Assembly (NCBI GenBank): GCA_039654915.1
Contig: CM077600.1
Coordinates: forward strand, 78,253,992 to 78,317,991
DNA length: 64,000 bases
Direction: 5' to 3'
Source of the DNA: Aquilaria yunnanensis
Taxonomy: Eukaryota; Streptophyta; Magnoliopsida; Malvales; Thymelaeaceae
Below the pieces are notes generated by a model that was given only the letters and a program-made list of their open reading frames with translations, was not told where the DNA came from and did no database searches. The translations under genes and the position numbers were made by a program. Shown one piece after another: positions 10,653-23,711 of this stretch; positions within the stretch are counted from its first letter, which is position 1; every line of letters starts with the position of its first letter.

Positions 10653-13600
10653 ATGGTTGATACGAGGTCTGGAACTTCGAGGGGGACTAGGGAACCTGGT
10701 GAAGGTTCTAGTGACCCAGTTGTGGCGAGGTTGGATGAGATATCCAGAGTGCTACAAGGTTTGACTGAGACTATGTCTCAGGTGGCACAGGGTATGAACA
10801 CTCTTGTAACAGAGATGTTCAGAGATTATGGGGACAGAGGTGTTGTCCAGGAGGAAGTTGAGCCACAACAGGAACAGGAAAGGCATGCTGAGCAACAGCA
10901 AGTGCCTAGAGCTCAGGAACCCAGAAATCAAGTTCTTGAGGAGGTTGAGGAACCAGAGATGATGGAGGCTCCAAGGAGGGGAGACACTCCACATCAGATG
11001 AGACTGTTAGAGAAGTTCAAGACAGTTGATCCACCTAGCTTTGACGGGACAGGAGATCCTGATAGAGCAGAGGATTGGTTGTCTGTTATGAACCGACTCT
11101 TTATTTGTGGTGGCTATGAGTCAGAGCAAAGGATGGTTCTAGTACCTTTCTTTCTGAGAGGGAGAGCCAGTCTTTGGTGGGACGATGTGATGGAGTTATT
11201 GAGGGAGAGTAATGGCACTTGTCCAGAGCACAAGAAAAAGGTGCTCAAGTGGTCAGACTTCGAAAAGAAGTTTAGACAGGAGTATATCAGTGAAGCTGCA
11301 CAGGATCAGAGGAGGATCCAGTTTGAGAATCTGACATAGGGGGAGATGTCAGTACGAGAGTATGAGCAGCGCTACAATTCACTTATCCGGTATGCTCCAT
11401 ACATGTTGGGAAATGAGGAGTTGAAAGCCAAGAAGTTTTCCCAGGGCCTGAAGCCTATTTTCAGGAGGTATATGGCGACAGTTGACATCAGGAGTTATCG
11501 CCAGATGGTTCAGAAGGCATTGGCATTGGAAAGGGAATTCGAGGATTCCAGAGCACCTGTGAAAAAGGTGGAAGCTGGGCCATCTAACTTGGGGAAAAGT
11601 GCTGGAAAGCGACCAATGGTAGGGAACCAGGATCCATCTAAGAAGAGGAGGACAGGTGTGTGTCCTAGGTGCAGACGGTTCCATGGTGGAAGACCATGTA
11701 CACTGGGCACAGATATTTGTAATGTCTGTGGTCAGAGAGGGCATTGGGCCAGGGACTGCCCAAGAGTTCGTTCAGTTACAGGTCCATCTCGGGTTTTACC
11801 TCCAGTACCGCTTGCCATTGGGAACCGGCCTGGAGTAGTTGCTGCAGCAGTGAACCCAAGAGTCTTCGCTTTGACGAACCAGGCGGCCAGAGAACCGCCA
11901 GCTGTTCGAGGTAATTTTACTTTTCTGAGCAGTAGTGTTAGAGTGCTTTTCGATACGGGAGCTACTCTTTCAGTGATATCTTCTGCCTTGGTAGATAAGC
12001 ATAGTTTACAGCGTGAAATTGCGGGTGAGTTGAGACTCATCAGGACTGCAGGGAGAGGTTTTATTGTGACCAATGAAGTGGTTACTAGGTATCCTTTGCA
12101 GTTAGGTGATCATGACTTTTGTTGTGAGTTGTGGGTGATTGAGTTGAAATCATATGACCCGGTGCTAGGAATGGATTGGTTGAGTAAGCACAAGGCACAA
12201 ATTAACTGTGCGAATCACTCAGTTGACATTATTGATGCTCATGGAGCTAGAGTGACTTGCACAGGAGGGTTGGCATCTAGTGCTAAGAGTTTACACCTTA
12301 GACTTGTAGATACCATCCCTGTGGTTGGTGAAGAGGAGTATTATTCGTTGAATGGAGTAACTATAGAGGAAGAATTGGGAAGCATTTCTGTAGCTAATCA
12401 GTTTCCTGAGGTGTTTCCAGTGGAGTTACCTGGGTTACCACCTAGGAGGGATACTGAGTTTGCTATCCATCTGCAACCAGGGGTTGAGCCTATTTCAGTA
12501 CCACCTTATAGGATGTCGGCTCCTGAGATGGATGAGTTGAAGAAGCAGTTGGAGGAACTGCTAGGGAAAGGTTTCATAAGACCGAGTGTATCACCGTGGG
12601 GAGCTCCAGTGTTATTTGTGAAGAAGAAGGATGGAACTTTCAGGTTGTGCATCGATTACAGGAAGTTGAATGCAGTGACAGTTAAGAATAAGTATCCACT
12701 TCCTAGAATTGATGATTTGTTTGACAGACTCAGAGAAGCGAGAGTGTTTTCCAGGATTGATCTTCGGTCTGGGTATTTTCAGATCAGAGTTAAGGAGGAA
12801 GACATTCCGAAGACTGCCTTCAGGACAAGGTACGGACATTATGAGTATACGGTTATGCCTTTTGGTGTGACTAATGCTCCAGCAGTGTTTATGGAAGCTA
12901 TGAATCGGATCTTTAAGCCATTTCTGGATCAGTTTGTTGAGGTCTTCATCGATGATATTCTGATCTATTCACAGTCTATAGCAGAGCATGAGGAGCACCT
13001 TAGAACGGTTTTGCAAGTGCTGAAGGATAATCAGTACTATGCAAAATTTTCTAAGTGTGAGTTTTGGTCCGAGAGGATTCAGTTTTTGGGGCATATTATC
13101 AGTGCTCAAGGTTTGTCAGTTGATCCTGAAAAGGTTCAAGCAGTGGTTGATTGGAAGAGACCGACTACAGTTACAGAGGTCAGGAGTTTCTTGGGTCTAG
13201 CAGGTTACTACAGACGCTTCATAGAGAAATTCTCTGTGATAGCTACGCCGTTGACAGCATTGACCAGGAAAGCTCAGAAATTTGAGTGGACACCGAAGTG
13301 TGAAGAAGCCTACATGAAGCTGAAGGAAAAGTTGACCAGTGCACCCATACTTGTGTTACCAGACCCGGACAGAGCCTTTACAGTTTATACTGATGCGTCA
13401 GGTTCAGGTTTAGGTTGTGTTCTACATCAGGACAGTCAGGTGATTGCTTATGGTTCGAGACAGCTGAGGCCTAATGAGTTGAACTACCCTGTTCATGATC
13501 TTGAGCTTGCAGCAGTGATCTTTGCACTGAAACTATGGAGACATTATTTGATGGGAAGATCGTTCAGAATCTTCACTGATCACAAGAGTTTGAAGTATTT

Positions 13601-15377
13601 GTTTACTCAGAAGGATCTGAACATGAGACAGCGGCGATGGATTGAGTACATTAAAGACTATGATTGTTCGATCGAGTATTGTGCGGGTAAAGGGAACGTG
13701 GTAGCAGATGCTTTGAGCCGGAAGTACACAGGAGTGATCTTGTCCAAGGATCAGGCTACAGATTCTTCAGAAGGAGCATTGAAGGATTGTTTCTTAACTT
13801 TGCATGAATTATGGCAAAGTCGAGAAAAATCCTTAGTCTACGCTTTGGAGATTCAGACGGCTTGGTTAGCCAGAGTCAGAGAAGCTCAGTTGAAAGATCC
13901 ATTGTTGAAGAAGATTTCAGGTGAAGCTAAGACTGGTGCTTTGAAGAAAGAGTTCAAGTACAAAGATAGAATACTGCATTATGGTGATCGACTCTATGTG
14001 TCGAATGTTGAGGGACTTAGGCAGCAAGTCCTACAGGAGGCACATAGTAGTACATTGAGTATTCACCCTGGTGTTAGTAAGATGTATCAAGATCTGAAGA
14101 CACATTTTTGGTGGCCAGGATTGAAGAGAGATGTACGAGGACATGTGGCAAAGTGTTTGACATGTCAAGTGGTGAAAGCTGAACACCAGAAACCAGCAGG
14201 CACACTTCAGAGTTTATCTCTACCAGTGAGGAAGTGGGGATCCGTTACTATGGATTTCCTAGTGGGGTTACCGACCACCCGGAGTCAGCATGATGCTATT
14301 TGGGTAGTGGTTGACAGATTGACGAAGTCGGCACACTTTATACCGATCAGAGTCACCTACACATTAGAGAGGTTGGCTCAGTTATATCTCAGGGAGATTG
14401 TGAGACTCCATGGGATACCGGATCAGATCATATCAGACAGAGATCCACGATTTACATCACGGTTTTGGAATGCTTTTCAGGAAGCATTAGGCAGTAAAGT
14501 TAGCCTCAGTACTGCTTTTCATCCACAGACTGACGGACAGTCAGAGAGGGTGATTCAGACTTTGGAGGACATGCTACGCATGTGTGTCATTGATTTCAGA
14601 GGTGATTGGGATCAGCACTTACCACTGATCGAGTTTGCCTATAATAACAGTCATCAATCTGTTATTGGAATGGCGCCCTATGAAGCTTTGTATGGGAGAC
14701 GGTGTATGACACCTCATTGTTGGGCAGATCCGACAGACAGAGTGGTTATTGGACCTGAGATCATAGCTGACACTACAGCTAAGATTAAGTTGATTCAGCA
14801 GAGAATCAAAACAGCTAATGACAGACAGACTAAGTATGCAAACAGAAGAAGAAGAGAATTGAGTTTTGAGGTTGGTGACAAAGTACTTCTGAAAGTGTCA
14901 CCCATGAGAGGAGTTAGTCGTTTTGGACAGAGGGGCAAGTTAGCTCCAAGGTTCATTGGACCTTATGAAGTGTTAGAGAAAGTTGGGAAAGTTGCTTATC
15001 GGTTGGCTTTACCGCCTAACCTTTCTCAAGTGCATAACGTGTTTCACGTTAGTTTACTCAGGAAGTGCACAGTTGAGCCCGGACAGGTAGTAAATCCTTC
15101 AGTGATACCCATTCAGGAGGACTTGACTTATGAAGAGAAACCAGTTCAGATTTTGGATAGGCAAGTCAAGAAACTGCGGACTAAGTGGATTCCGATGGTT
15201 AAGATCCTTTGGTCTAACCATAGTGAGGAGGAAGCTACCTGGGAGACAGAGCAGGATATGCTGAAAAGATATCCTGGTGTTTTTCCAGAGTTGCAACGGA
15301 ATTTGGGGGACCAAATTCCAGAAGGAGGGGAGAATGTTACGGCCCTTCTAGAGGGAGGTAAGGACTTTAGAATTTAG
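10653..15377 (+). pseudogene. gag-pol: Tek-1 gag-pol polyprotein with one nonsense codon
   Basis: I start at 10653 (MVDTRSG, usual for the lineage). Gag is read to a TAG at 11337-11339; the same frame continues from 11340 to 15377. The stop lies inside the gag domain (FENLT, stop, [12 protein letters not shown]) and looks like a CAG glutamine turned to TAG. Later domains, counted from the ATG at 11346: zinc knuckle [14 protein letters not shown] (about 125-138), protease DTGA (about 202), RT with FIDDI (about 533), RNase H with YTDASGSG (about 680), integrase HHCC finger (about 900-940), DDE core ([22 protein letters not shown]; about 965-1085) and a C-terminal chromodomain-like segment ([12 protein letters not shown] to EEATWE; about 1262-1315). 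The stop codon lies 43 nt inside the right LTR, so the PPT is coding. Confidence 0.95.
15321..15334 (+). other. Tek-1 polypurine tract
   Basis: gaaggaggggagaa immediately before the right LTR, the expected plus-strand primer site. The same tract is seen in complement at 62484-62497 for Tek-4. Confidence 0.9.
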
Positions 15378-17845
15378 TTTAGAAGTTTAATTTAAGTTTG
15401 CCTAGCAAGAATTAAGAAGTTTGCCAAAGTTCACTAAGTTCCGACAAGAATAAAGCTCTGAACTAAGTTCAGGGGCAAAATGGTAATTTTGCACCCTGAA
15501 TGGCCGGGACGAGTCCCGAGTGTTTTAAAATGAATTTTAGAACTTAACTTTTAACCTTAACTCAAACTCAACAAATAGACAAGAATTTAATCAAGAATTG
15601 TCAAGTTACAAAGATGGGGGACCTAATTGCACTTAACTTGAAACCTTGGTGATCTTGGTTGCTAAGTGAGGGTTTAAGAAGGGAAAGAGGGGGAGAAGCT
15701 ACCATTAACACGTTCTTAAGCTTCCCTCACTCATTTCTCTCTCAAATTGAACTTGGAATCAAGTGATCTTGGTGTCAAGAGGCGCAATTAAGGGTGTTTA
15801 AGCTTGGAGGATGCATTTTCAAGCTTGAATCCATGTTTTTGAAGCTTGGAGAGGCGTTTTTCTCCATCCCCTATTTTTGAACGAGGTATGATTCATGTTC
15901 TTGATTGAATTCGTGTTATTTGGTTGATTGGAAGCTTGGGTTTTGGTTGGAAGAGGTGTTTTTGATGTTTTAGAGCTTTGTTTTGGTATGGTTTTGTGTA
16001 GAACTTTGGAAGCTTGTTTGGAAGAGGAAGGGTTCGAATTCTTGCTTGTTCTTGGTGTTAAGGTAAGGGAGAAAGTGTTTTTAAGTTGTTGGATTGCTTT
16101 TGAATTGAAATGGATTGAGAAAGTTGAGTAATTTTTGGTTATGGTGTGAAGAAACGTTTTGGGAATTATGATGGACTAGCTAAATTCGAAGGGTTGGTTT
16201 GATGCTTCTAATGCATCATAGTTTGGCTTTGATAGTTGGTTTTGTTCCTTGCAACATGTACTTCATGTGTATGAAATTTGGTAACTTTTGATGCATGTTT
16301 GCTATATGTATTTGGTTGCCAAAGTTCGAAGCAGCAATCGGCCAAATTCTGCATTTCTGCAGAATTGGCGACGCGGCGCCAATTGGCCCAAAAATTGGCG
16401 ACGCGTCGCCAATTCAATTTTTCTTCACAGAGCGTTTGCTCGTTGGCGACGCGTCGCCAATCCCTTTTGCCTTTGGCGACGCGGCGCCAACACCTAAAAA
16501 TGGAGGGTTTGACTTTTTGCTGCGTTGACCCGACCGAGACTACGGAAGGCTCGGAACGTGCCTAAGGGTCCGAGGATCCTGATGGTACTCCGAAACTTCC
16601 AAAAGTCCCACCGGAAGTATGAGTTTTCTTGAACTGTTTGAGGTAAGTAAGTTGCTTAGGCAACAAGTAAGGAAACAAATGTTGCAATTGAACTTAATTA
16701 GCTATCAATAGCTCAGGTGAAAGGTTTAGAACCCTTGTCGGCCTAGCCGTGCCGGAGCCACGAGGCCACGAGGCGAAACCTTGTTCATCTAGTTTACATC
16801 AAAGAGGCCTTGCGGCCTAGTCTACAAGTCCCATCATAAATTCCCCTGCATAACAATTAGGTGAGAGGTTCTATGTTTGAATGAGGCTTGCTAAGGTTCG
16901 CCCTTGAGCCATATGATAGGTTGCTAAGTGATAGCGCTTGGCCTATATGTCAGGTTGCTAAGTGATGGCGCTTGGCCTGTATATGTGTCAGGTTGCTAAG
17001 TGATTGCACTTGGCCTGATACAGAGGACTACTTGAGGAGAGTTCTACCGGCCTAGTATATATATATATGACTAGTACCCTCATGCTGTGTGAGCTCGCAG
17101 CCAGAGTCCTAGTAATTTTTCTTGCAGGTACATCGAAGACCCTTACTGAGAATGTTGAATTCTCACTCCCTGTTTGTTATGCAGAGTCTGAAGTAGCAGG
17201 ACCGGATAATCGCTGAGGATTATCACGGTAGTACCTTTTTGTGTGTAAAGGTACGGTAGTTGAGAAACTTTAAGTTTCTAGCCTGCTTAAGTGTTTAATT
17301 GGTCTGTTGGTCAGGCTGTGGTACTAACTTGTTTCTTCCTTTGGCTGCAGAGCCTAGTAGCACTTGGCAAAGGACTTGTGAGACTCGCCACTGGGACAGG
17401 AGTCCAAAGTGGGAGCTAGGGTAAAAGATCTCAGCAAAGTCTTGTATTTTGATACAGTACTTTATTTTGCCTCCAGTATTTATGTTATAAAGAGTCCTTG
17501 ACTCAGGGGATTGTTCTCTGGGTGAGAGCATTAGTTACTTATGTATAAATGCTTTCACGAGCGGTGTATGTGTAGTTAATCACTCAAAAGTTGATTTTGC
17601 TATGCTTTGACATTTTGTATTTATTTATATAGAATTTTACTTAGCCGGCTAAATGTCTAAATGATTAAATGTTTTATGGTTTTAATAAACCAAGTCAAAG
17701 CATAAGTGCATACATATTGCATTTCTAGGTTAATCAACTAGTAGCATTGGATTTAATCCACACACATAACCAGCTAGCCAATTACAATCCACCGTGAGAC
17801 AAACGCTCACAGGGTATCCCGGGCAGGGGCACGGGGATCGTGTCA
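15335..17845 (+). repeat. Tek-1 3' LTR
   Basis: 2511 bp, collinear with 7999-10509 at an offset of 7336. Differences I noted include a/g near 8107, g/a near 8536 (cctgttttt versus cctattttt), g/a near 9056, and g/t near 9708. The right flank is the TSD gataa, then Tat-B gag. Confidence 0.96.
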
Positions 17846-17850
17846 GATAA

Positions 17851-18001
17851 AGCATGGCCAACTTCGCCGGTACTTGCGGATGGCTTCTCTGAAAGGAAGA
17901 AAGGAAGAACAAAAAAGGGGGGATGATGAGGACTATGATTCCGATAGACATCGGGACCGAAGTCCTCGAAAGAATATGCCACCATCAGCAGGGGTCATCC
18001 G
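17851..18001 (+). pseudogene. gag: Tat-B gag, short middle segment
   Basis: 151 bp between Tek-1 and the Copia-2 solo LTR. It continues the gag zinc-finger end from 7998 (HGQLRRYLRMASL) into an acidic, Arg-rich linker (DDEDYDSDRHRDRSPRK) typical of the gag-protease junction in Tat elements. The last five bases, atccg, form one side of the Copia-2 TSD. Confidence 0.8.
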
Positions 18002-19418
18002 TGTTAGTGTTGTGCCCAAAAAGCCAATCATGAGATGATTGTATTTTTGCACATTTAGTCATGATATTTTATTGAGGCATTAATCTAGTAATTTTGTTTG
18101 TTGTTTTGTTTCTGCGTAACGTAATAAACATAATTGTAACCCTAGAATAATGATATTCTTAAACGTCCCTAGTCTAGTATTATTGTGGAGCGGGTTGCTA
18201 TAATACATAATGACTAGCATATGTGGAGACTAATATGAGATATGTAGTCTACATATGGGTACAAGTTGGAGAACTTGTGTACTGGACCGACCCACCATGA
18301 GAACACTTCATGGATCGTTATATGAGTGTCATAAGTGATTCTCATAGTGATCATGGTATATGTAGTCCTTCGACCTAAGATCATCAAGGTTCCCTACATG
18401 TGAGTCACATACTTTGATACTTTCCTTTGTTGCTCGTAACTGAGTGAACTTGAAGGAGGTCATTGGGTATGTCACATATCATGCGGAGGGATTTGTATGA
18501 TCAAGATGGGATTTGTCCCTCCTATGTAACGGGAGTGATATCTTTGGGCCCCTTGATAGAGTGGGACTTAGAAAATGCATGGCCATGCTCCGATGAGTTG
18601 ATATATGATATCAATGTCGTCAGTTTAATTTGGTCTACTCGGTAATCAAGAAACCAAAGATTGGGCTATACGAGAGTGACACATTCCATGTCTCGTGCTT
18701 AGTCTGGATATCTTGGACAAAGGGACAATGGCATATATCGGTGATGATCATAAAGGTTTAGTCGATTCACCGACAATCTTGTCACTTGGGTAGCAATGAT
18801 GTGTTGCTAGACACCGCTCATTGCTTATGATCATAAATGTGATTTATGATCATTGCCAACATGGCAAGAGTCTATTGGGTCGCACACATAGAGCTATTTG
18901 GATCATTAGAGTGCATGGGCTAATTATTTGGGTTATGGTTTCACTTTAATTTCGTATTAATAATGGGCCAAAGAGTTGAGCCATTATTAAGCCTGAAATT
19001 AAATCCTAATTGGATTAGGGCTTTGAAACCCATTAGGCCTGGAAGTTGAGTCTCACTATAAATATAACTTTTAAGTGAGAAATTCGCAGGTCTCCTTGCC
19101 CTAGCCTCCCAAAAAGGACAGCCGCACTCTTCTCTTGCAATTCCTTGGAGGACGCAAGCTAGCACTGCGAGCGCAAGAGAAACGCATCTGCCGGGACGCG
19201 GTGGAAGCGTGGTGATCCCGAGAGGCTCGTGTGGATACAATAGAGAGCCTGAACACGTCAACTCTTCAGGTTTTGTGATTCGACTCTACAGTTGAGTGAG
19301 AGATCTCAACTGAAAATTAGGTATGAAATTTTTGAACACCCGGTTTACCCTATTTCACTTGGATCCTGTAGGGTTTCGGTTAAATTCTGCTGCGCTGTTT
19401 GGCTCCCGAAACCCAATA
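18002..19418 (+). repeat. Copia-2 solo LTR
   Basis: 1417 bp, same family as 3937-5353. No PBS or coding sequence follows. TSD atccg at 17997-18001 against atcca at 19419-19423, a single transition. The terminal CA has become TA (cccaata). Solo LTRs arise by recombination between the two LTRs of a full element. Confidence 0.9.
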
Positions 19419-19423
19419 ATCCA

Positions 19424-22400
19424 AACCATCACTACAGGGATAGCCTCGGCTGAGAGGAAAAGAAAGATAAGAGAAATCTCCATAATGGAGTACGGGAACT
19501 CGCCAAACAGACTCGTTCATAGAGACGGGTCTACAGTGACGTTCCCCCATGATGACCTACTCCTTGTCATGGCAAGGATAGGGAGTTGGGACGTCAAAAG
19601 AGTACTCCTGGATGACGGCTCCGACTCTGACGTCATCTTTTTGCACTTGCTGCCTAAATTAGGCATCTCAAAAGGTGACCTCAACACACTCAATTCCCCC
19701 ACCTTTGGGGTTGGGCCATCCAAGCTCCCAGTCCTCTGATACGTCAATCTGCCCCTAATGTTGAAAGGGACATCACCTCAAAGTCAGGAGGAACTGTTCA
19801 CCTCCGTTATGACGAGATTCATCATCATTGATGTTCCCTCATCATACAACGCCATCCTCAGAAGGCAAACTCAAGGCAATCTCCACATCCGCCTGAATGT
19901 AAAGTACTTAACAGTCACCTTCGCAACTAAAGAAAGAGAGGCAGAGATCTTCATTGACCAAGCCGAAGTCATGAGGGTTTTCACCAAGGGTAGACAAAGC
20001 CCGGCAAAGGTCCAAGTACAGACTTTGGCTACTGAAAGAGCAGTCACGACAGGCGAACAGACAGCAAGGGAAGGAATAAAAGAGTTGGAAACAGTAGAAA
20101 CAGAAGATGTAGAGCTGACCCCCGGCCGAAACACCTGAGTAGGGAAAAAATTGGCCAAGGGTGACAAAGATAGGCTTGTATCTTTTCTGTTAATGAACAA
20201 AGATCTATTTGCCTACTCACCGAAAGACATGCCTGGGGTCGACCTTAGAATAATCCACCATAGTCTCAAAGTACGCCCTGACGCTAGGCCGGTTCGGCAG
20301 AAAAAATGGAACTTATTGGCTCATAAGAACTCCTTTGTTAAAGCCGAGGTTAAATGCCTGATTAAGTCAGGGGTAATAAGAGAAGTTAAATACCCCAAAT
20401 GGGTCAGCAACGTGGTTACCACCACAAAAGAAGGGAGTGAAAAGCTCCGAATGTGCATCAAATTTCGGAACCTAAATGATGCCTGCCCAAAGGACTCTTA
20501 CCCTTTGCCAGCCATAGACCAGTTGGTGGATTCAACCGCCGAGTACGGTCTCCTTAGTTTCCTCGATGCCTTCAACGGGTACCATCAAATTCCGATGGAC
20601 CTCGAAGATGAATAAAAAACTACCTTCATCACCGAAGTTGGTACCTACTACAACATCAGAATGCCCTTCGGGCTTAAAAATCCAGGGGCTACTTATCAGA
20701 GGTTGATGAATAAAGTGTTCGACTCTCAGATCGGGAGGAACATGGATGCGTATGTCAATGATATGATAGTTAAGACCAGAATGCCTAGTAATCATATCAT
20801 CGACTTAGGCGAAACCTTCCAACGACTTCGGGACTTCGGTATTCACCTTAATCCCGAGAAGTGTGTATTTGGAGTGTGCGTAGGTAAGTTCCTCGAGTTT
20901 ATGGTGTCAGAAAGGGGAATAGATGCCAACCCCGAAAAGGTCAAAGCCCTGCTAGGTTTTCAAACACCTACAACCACTAAAGATATACTAAGGCTTACCG
21001 GAAGAATCATTTTGCTTAGTAGATTCATTTCTAGGTACGGCGATTGATGTCGACTATTCTTCAATGTGCTTACCAAAGCACCCAAAAGTGAAGGCAACTC
21101 CAGAATCGAGGAGCACCCTTGGAACCCATAATGTCAAAGAGCTTGGGATGAGCTTAAAAGATACCTAACCCGTCTACCAACACTTCGGCAACCACGGGAA
21201 GGAGAACCTCTCATCCTTTACCTCGCAGTCACTGAAAAAGCTGTGAGTTTAGTCCTAGTGAAAGAAGAGGGTGGGAGGCAGTGGCCAGTATATTATGTAA
21301 GCAAGTCCTTGCATGGCACCGAGGTTCGGTACCCATTGCTCCAAAAAGCAATTTACGCCTTAGTGCTCGCGGGTAGGACGCTACAGCCCTACTTTCAAGG
21401 ACACGCCATCATTGTTCGAAGCAACCTGCCTCTATGTGAAATAATGAAAAAGGGAGAGCATTCAGGAAGGCTGTGAAAATGGTGTATCGAGCTCGGAGAA
21501 TATCACATCACTTACGAGCCAATAAGGGCAATAAAAGCCCAAGCATTGGCAGATTTCATCGCCGAAATTCCAGAGATCGAGGATGCTAAAGCTACCTTGG
21601 AAGATTTGATAAGGATTGAACCAGAGTGGAAACTCTTTGTCGATGAAGCCTGAGGCGCCGAGCACTAAGGCGCTGGAGTGGTTCTTCGGGGGCCCGAAGG
21701 TATGGAAGCCAGCAAAGCCATCAAATTTGGTTTTGATGTCACCAATAACATCGCCAAATATGAGGCCCTCATAGTAGGACTTAAACTGGCCAGAAAAGTT
21801 GGTGTAAAAAACCTTACGGCCCACAGCAACTCACAGCTAGTAGTCCGGCAAATGAAAGGGGATTACGCAGCAAAGGATCCAACCTTGGCAAAGTATCATG
21901 ACCTCGTCAAGAAGCTCATTAAAGAGTTTGACTCGGTACAAATAGACAACGTGCCTCGAAGAGATAATGCTCAAGCTGATACCTTGGCCAAATCCAAGAA
22001 ACCCACCGAGGTGCTAAAACAACCCAGCATAGAATTGATGTGCGTAGCAACCTCAGGAGAAGGATGGCAAATTCCATCAAGAAATATCTGGCAACTTCGG
22101 CACTCCCCGAAGACCCTACCGAGGCCACAAAGGTGTGAAAATGCTCTGGGAGATACTTCCTCATCGGGGTTGAACTATATAGACAAGGGTATGCAAGTCC
22201 CTTGCAGAGGTGCATAAGTGAAAAGGATGTCAGAACAATCCTCAAAGAAGTTCATAAGGAGGCTTATTGTTCCTACATAGGAACAAACGCCCTCGCTGGA
22301 GTACTACTTCATCAAGGTTACTTTTGGCCTACCCTAAGAAAGGATGCAAGGCAATTTGTCCGAAAATGTGACAATTGCCAAAGGCACGCCAACATCTAGA

Positions 22401-23299
22401 AGTTACCCTCGAAGAAAATAACTTTAGCAAATTACCCTTGCCCCTTAACCGTCTGGGGTATTGACCTCATCGGACCTCTCCCAAGTGCCCCCGGTGGGGT
22501 GAAGTTCTACATAGTTATAATGGACTACTTCACTAAGTGGATCGAAGCGGAGCCTTTGGCATCAATCTCGGTGAAGGATACCCAAAAGTTCGTTTGGAAG
22601 AACATCATATGCTAATTTGGCATACCAAGGGTAATAGTGGCCGACGATGGTACCCAGTTTACTGACAAGGGGTTTTGAGCATTCGTGGCTAACCTTGGCA
22701 TAAAACTACATTTCGCCCCGGTAGCCCATCCTTAAAGTAATGGGCAAGTCGAGGTGTCCAATAGGACAATAAAAGATGGCTTGAAGAAGAGGCTAAAGGA
22801 GGCAAAGAGGAAATGGCCAGGGGAGCTCCCAAGTGTACTATGGAGCTATTGTACAACTCCCTGAAGGGCCATAGGAGAAACTCCTTTCTCGCTCGTGTTC
22901 GGGATAGAAGCCATTATTCCCATTGAGGTCATATGGGCCTTAGTAAGAATACAGGTGTTCGACGAAGGAGGAAACAACCTTGGCTTGAGGGAAAAACAAG
23001 ACCTCACTGAAGAACACCGCGAAATGGCCGAACTCAGGAGGAAGGCTTTCCAACAAAGAGTAGCCAATGTTACTAACTTGCATGTGAAGAAAAAAGAAAT
23101 CAAGAAAGGGAACCTCGTCCTCTGAAAAGCCAAATTTGAGCCGTGAAGGCCATCAGATGGGGTACTTCGGGCAAACTGGGGCGGACCTTATCTGGTCCTC
23201 GATGAAATCCGCCCAGGGGTCTACAAATTAGGTGATGCCGAGGGAGTAGAGTTGAAAAACACTTGGCATTCAGATTCTTTGAAAAAATTCTACACTTAG
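19424..23299 (+). pseudogene. pol: Tat-B protease, RT, RNases H and integrase (degenerate)
   Basis: The same domain order as Tat-A, preceded by the protease (VLLDDGSDSDV, about 19605). One frame is used from 19424 to about 22065, then a frameshift and a second frame to a TAG at 23297-23299. In-frame stops include 19737, 20136, 20613, 21045, 21129, 21474 and two near 21650. The RT catalytic YVDD reads YVND (20751-20762), an Asp to Asn change that should abolish polymerase activity. The archaeal-type RNase H is at about 21620-21990. The integrase zinc finger (22245-22400) and DDE core (WGIDLIGPLP, 22455) are recognisable. Confidence 0.93.
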
Positions 23300-23711
23300 A
23301 CATTTTTTTTTTGAAAAAAAGCTTGTGATTACTCATCCCTGAAATCACTTGTAAAAACGTGGTTTATAAACCGAATATGGTCACATTGCTAAAATGGGCT
23401 TCTAGCACATTGACTTTTTTCCAAAATTGCTAGTTCCTTAGCAAATCCTAAAACTCGGCGGAATACATTCAGAAAAGTTAAAATAGTTCACATATCAGGA
23501 AAATCTCGCTAAAGGAAGAACATTACAAAGCTTCCAGAAGGCATGGTTTCGGACGTGGATGTTTGCCAAAAATAAGCACATAGAATTATACAAACTTCTG
23601 AAGAGTCATGATCGAAGGAAAAGAACGGGAACTTAGAAAAAAATTTTTGTTCATAGTTCTAAGGCAACATTACAAGAGAGCAAATTACAAGAAAAAGAAA
23701 GAAGAAAAAGA
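23300..23711 (+). other. Tat-B spacer after pol
   Basis: AT-rich non-coding stretch between the pol stop and the end of the antisense gene, parallel to 2788-3174 in Tat-A. I see no gene. It may hold the 3' UTR of the antisense transcript. Confidence 0.55.

Larger units (their letters stand above)
7999..17845 (+). mobile_element. Tek-1: full-length Tekay/Del-like chromovirus, recent insertion
   Basis: 9847 bp with two 2511-bp LTRs, both TG...CA, flanked by a perfect 5-bp TSD gataa (7994-7998 and 17846-17850). PBS tggtatcagagc at 10517-10528, polyprotein 10653-15377, PPT 15321-15334. Comparing the LTRs by eye I found seven substitutions (about 0.3%), so this is among the youngest insertions here. 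It sits in Tat-B gag. One nonsense codon in gag probably makes this copy non-autonomous; the rest of the frame is intact. Confidence 0.97.
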
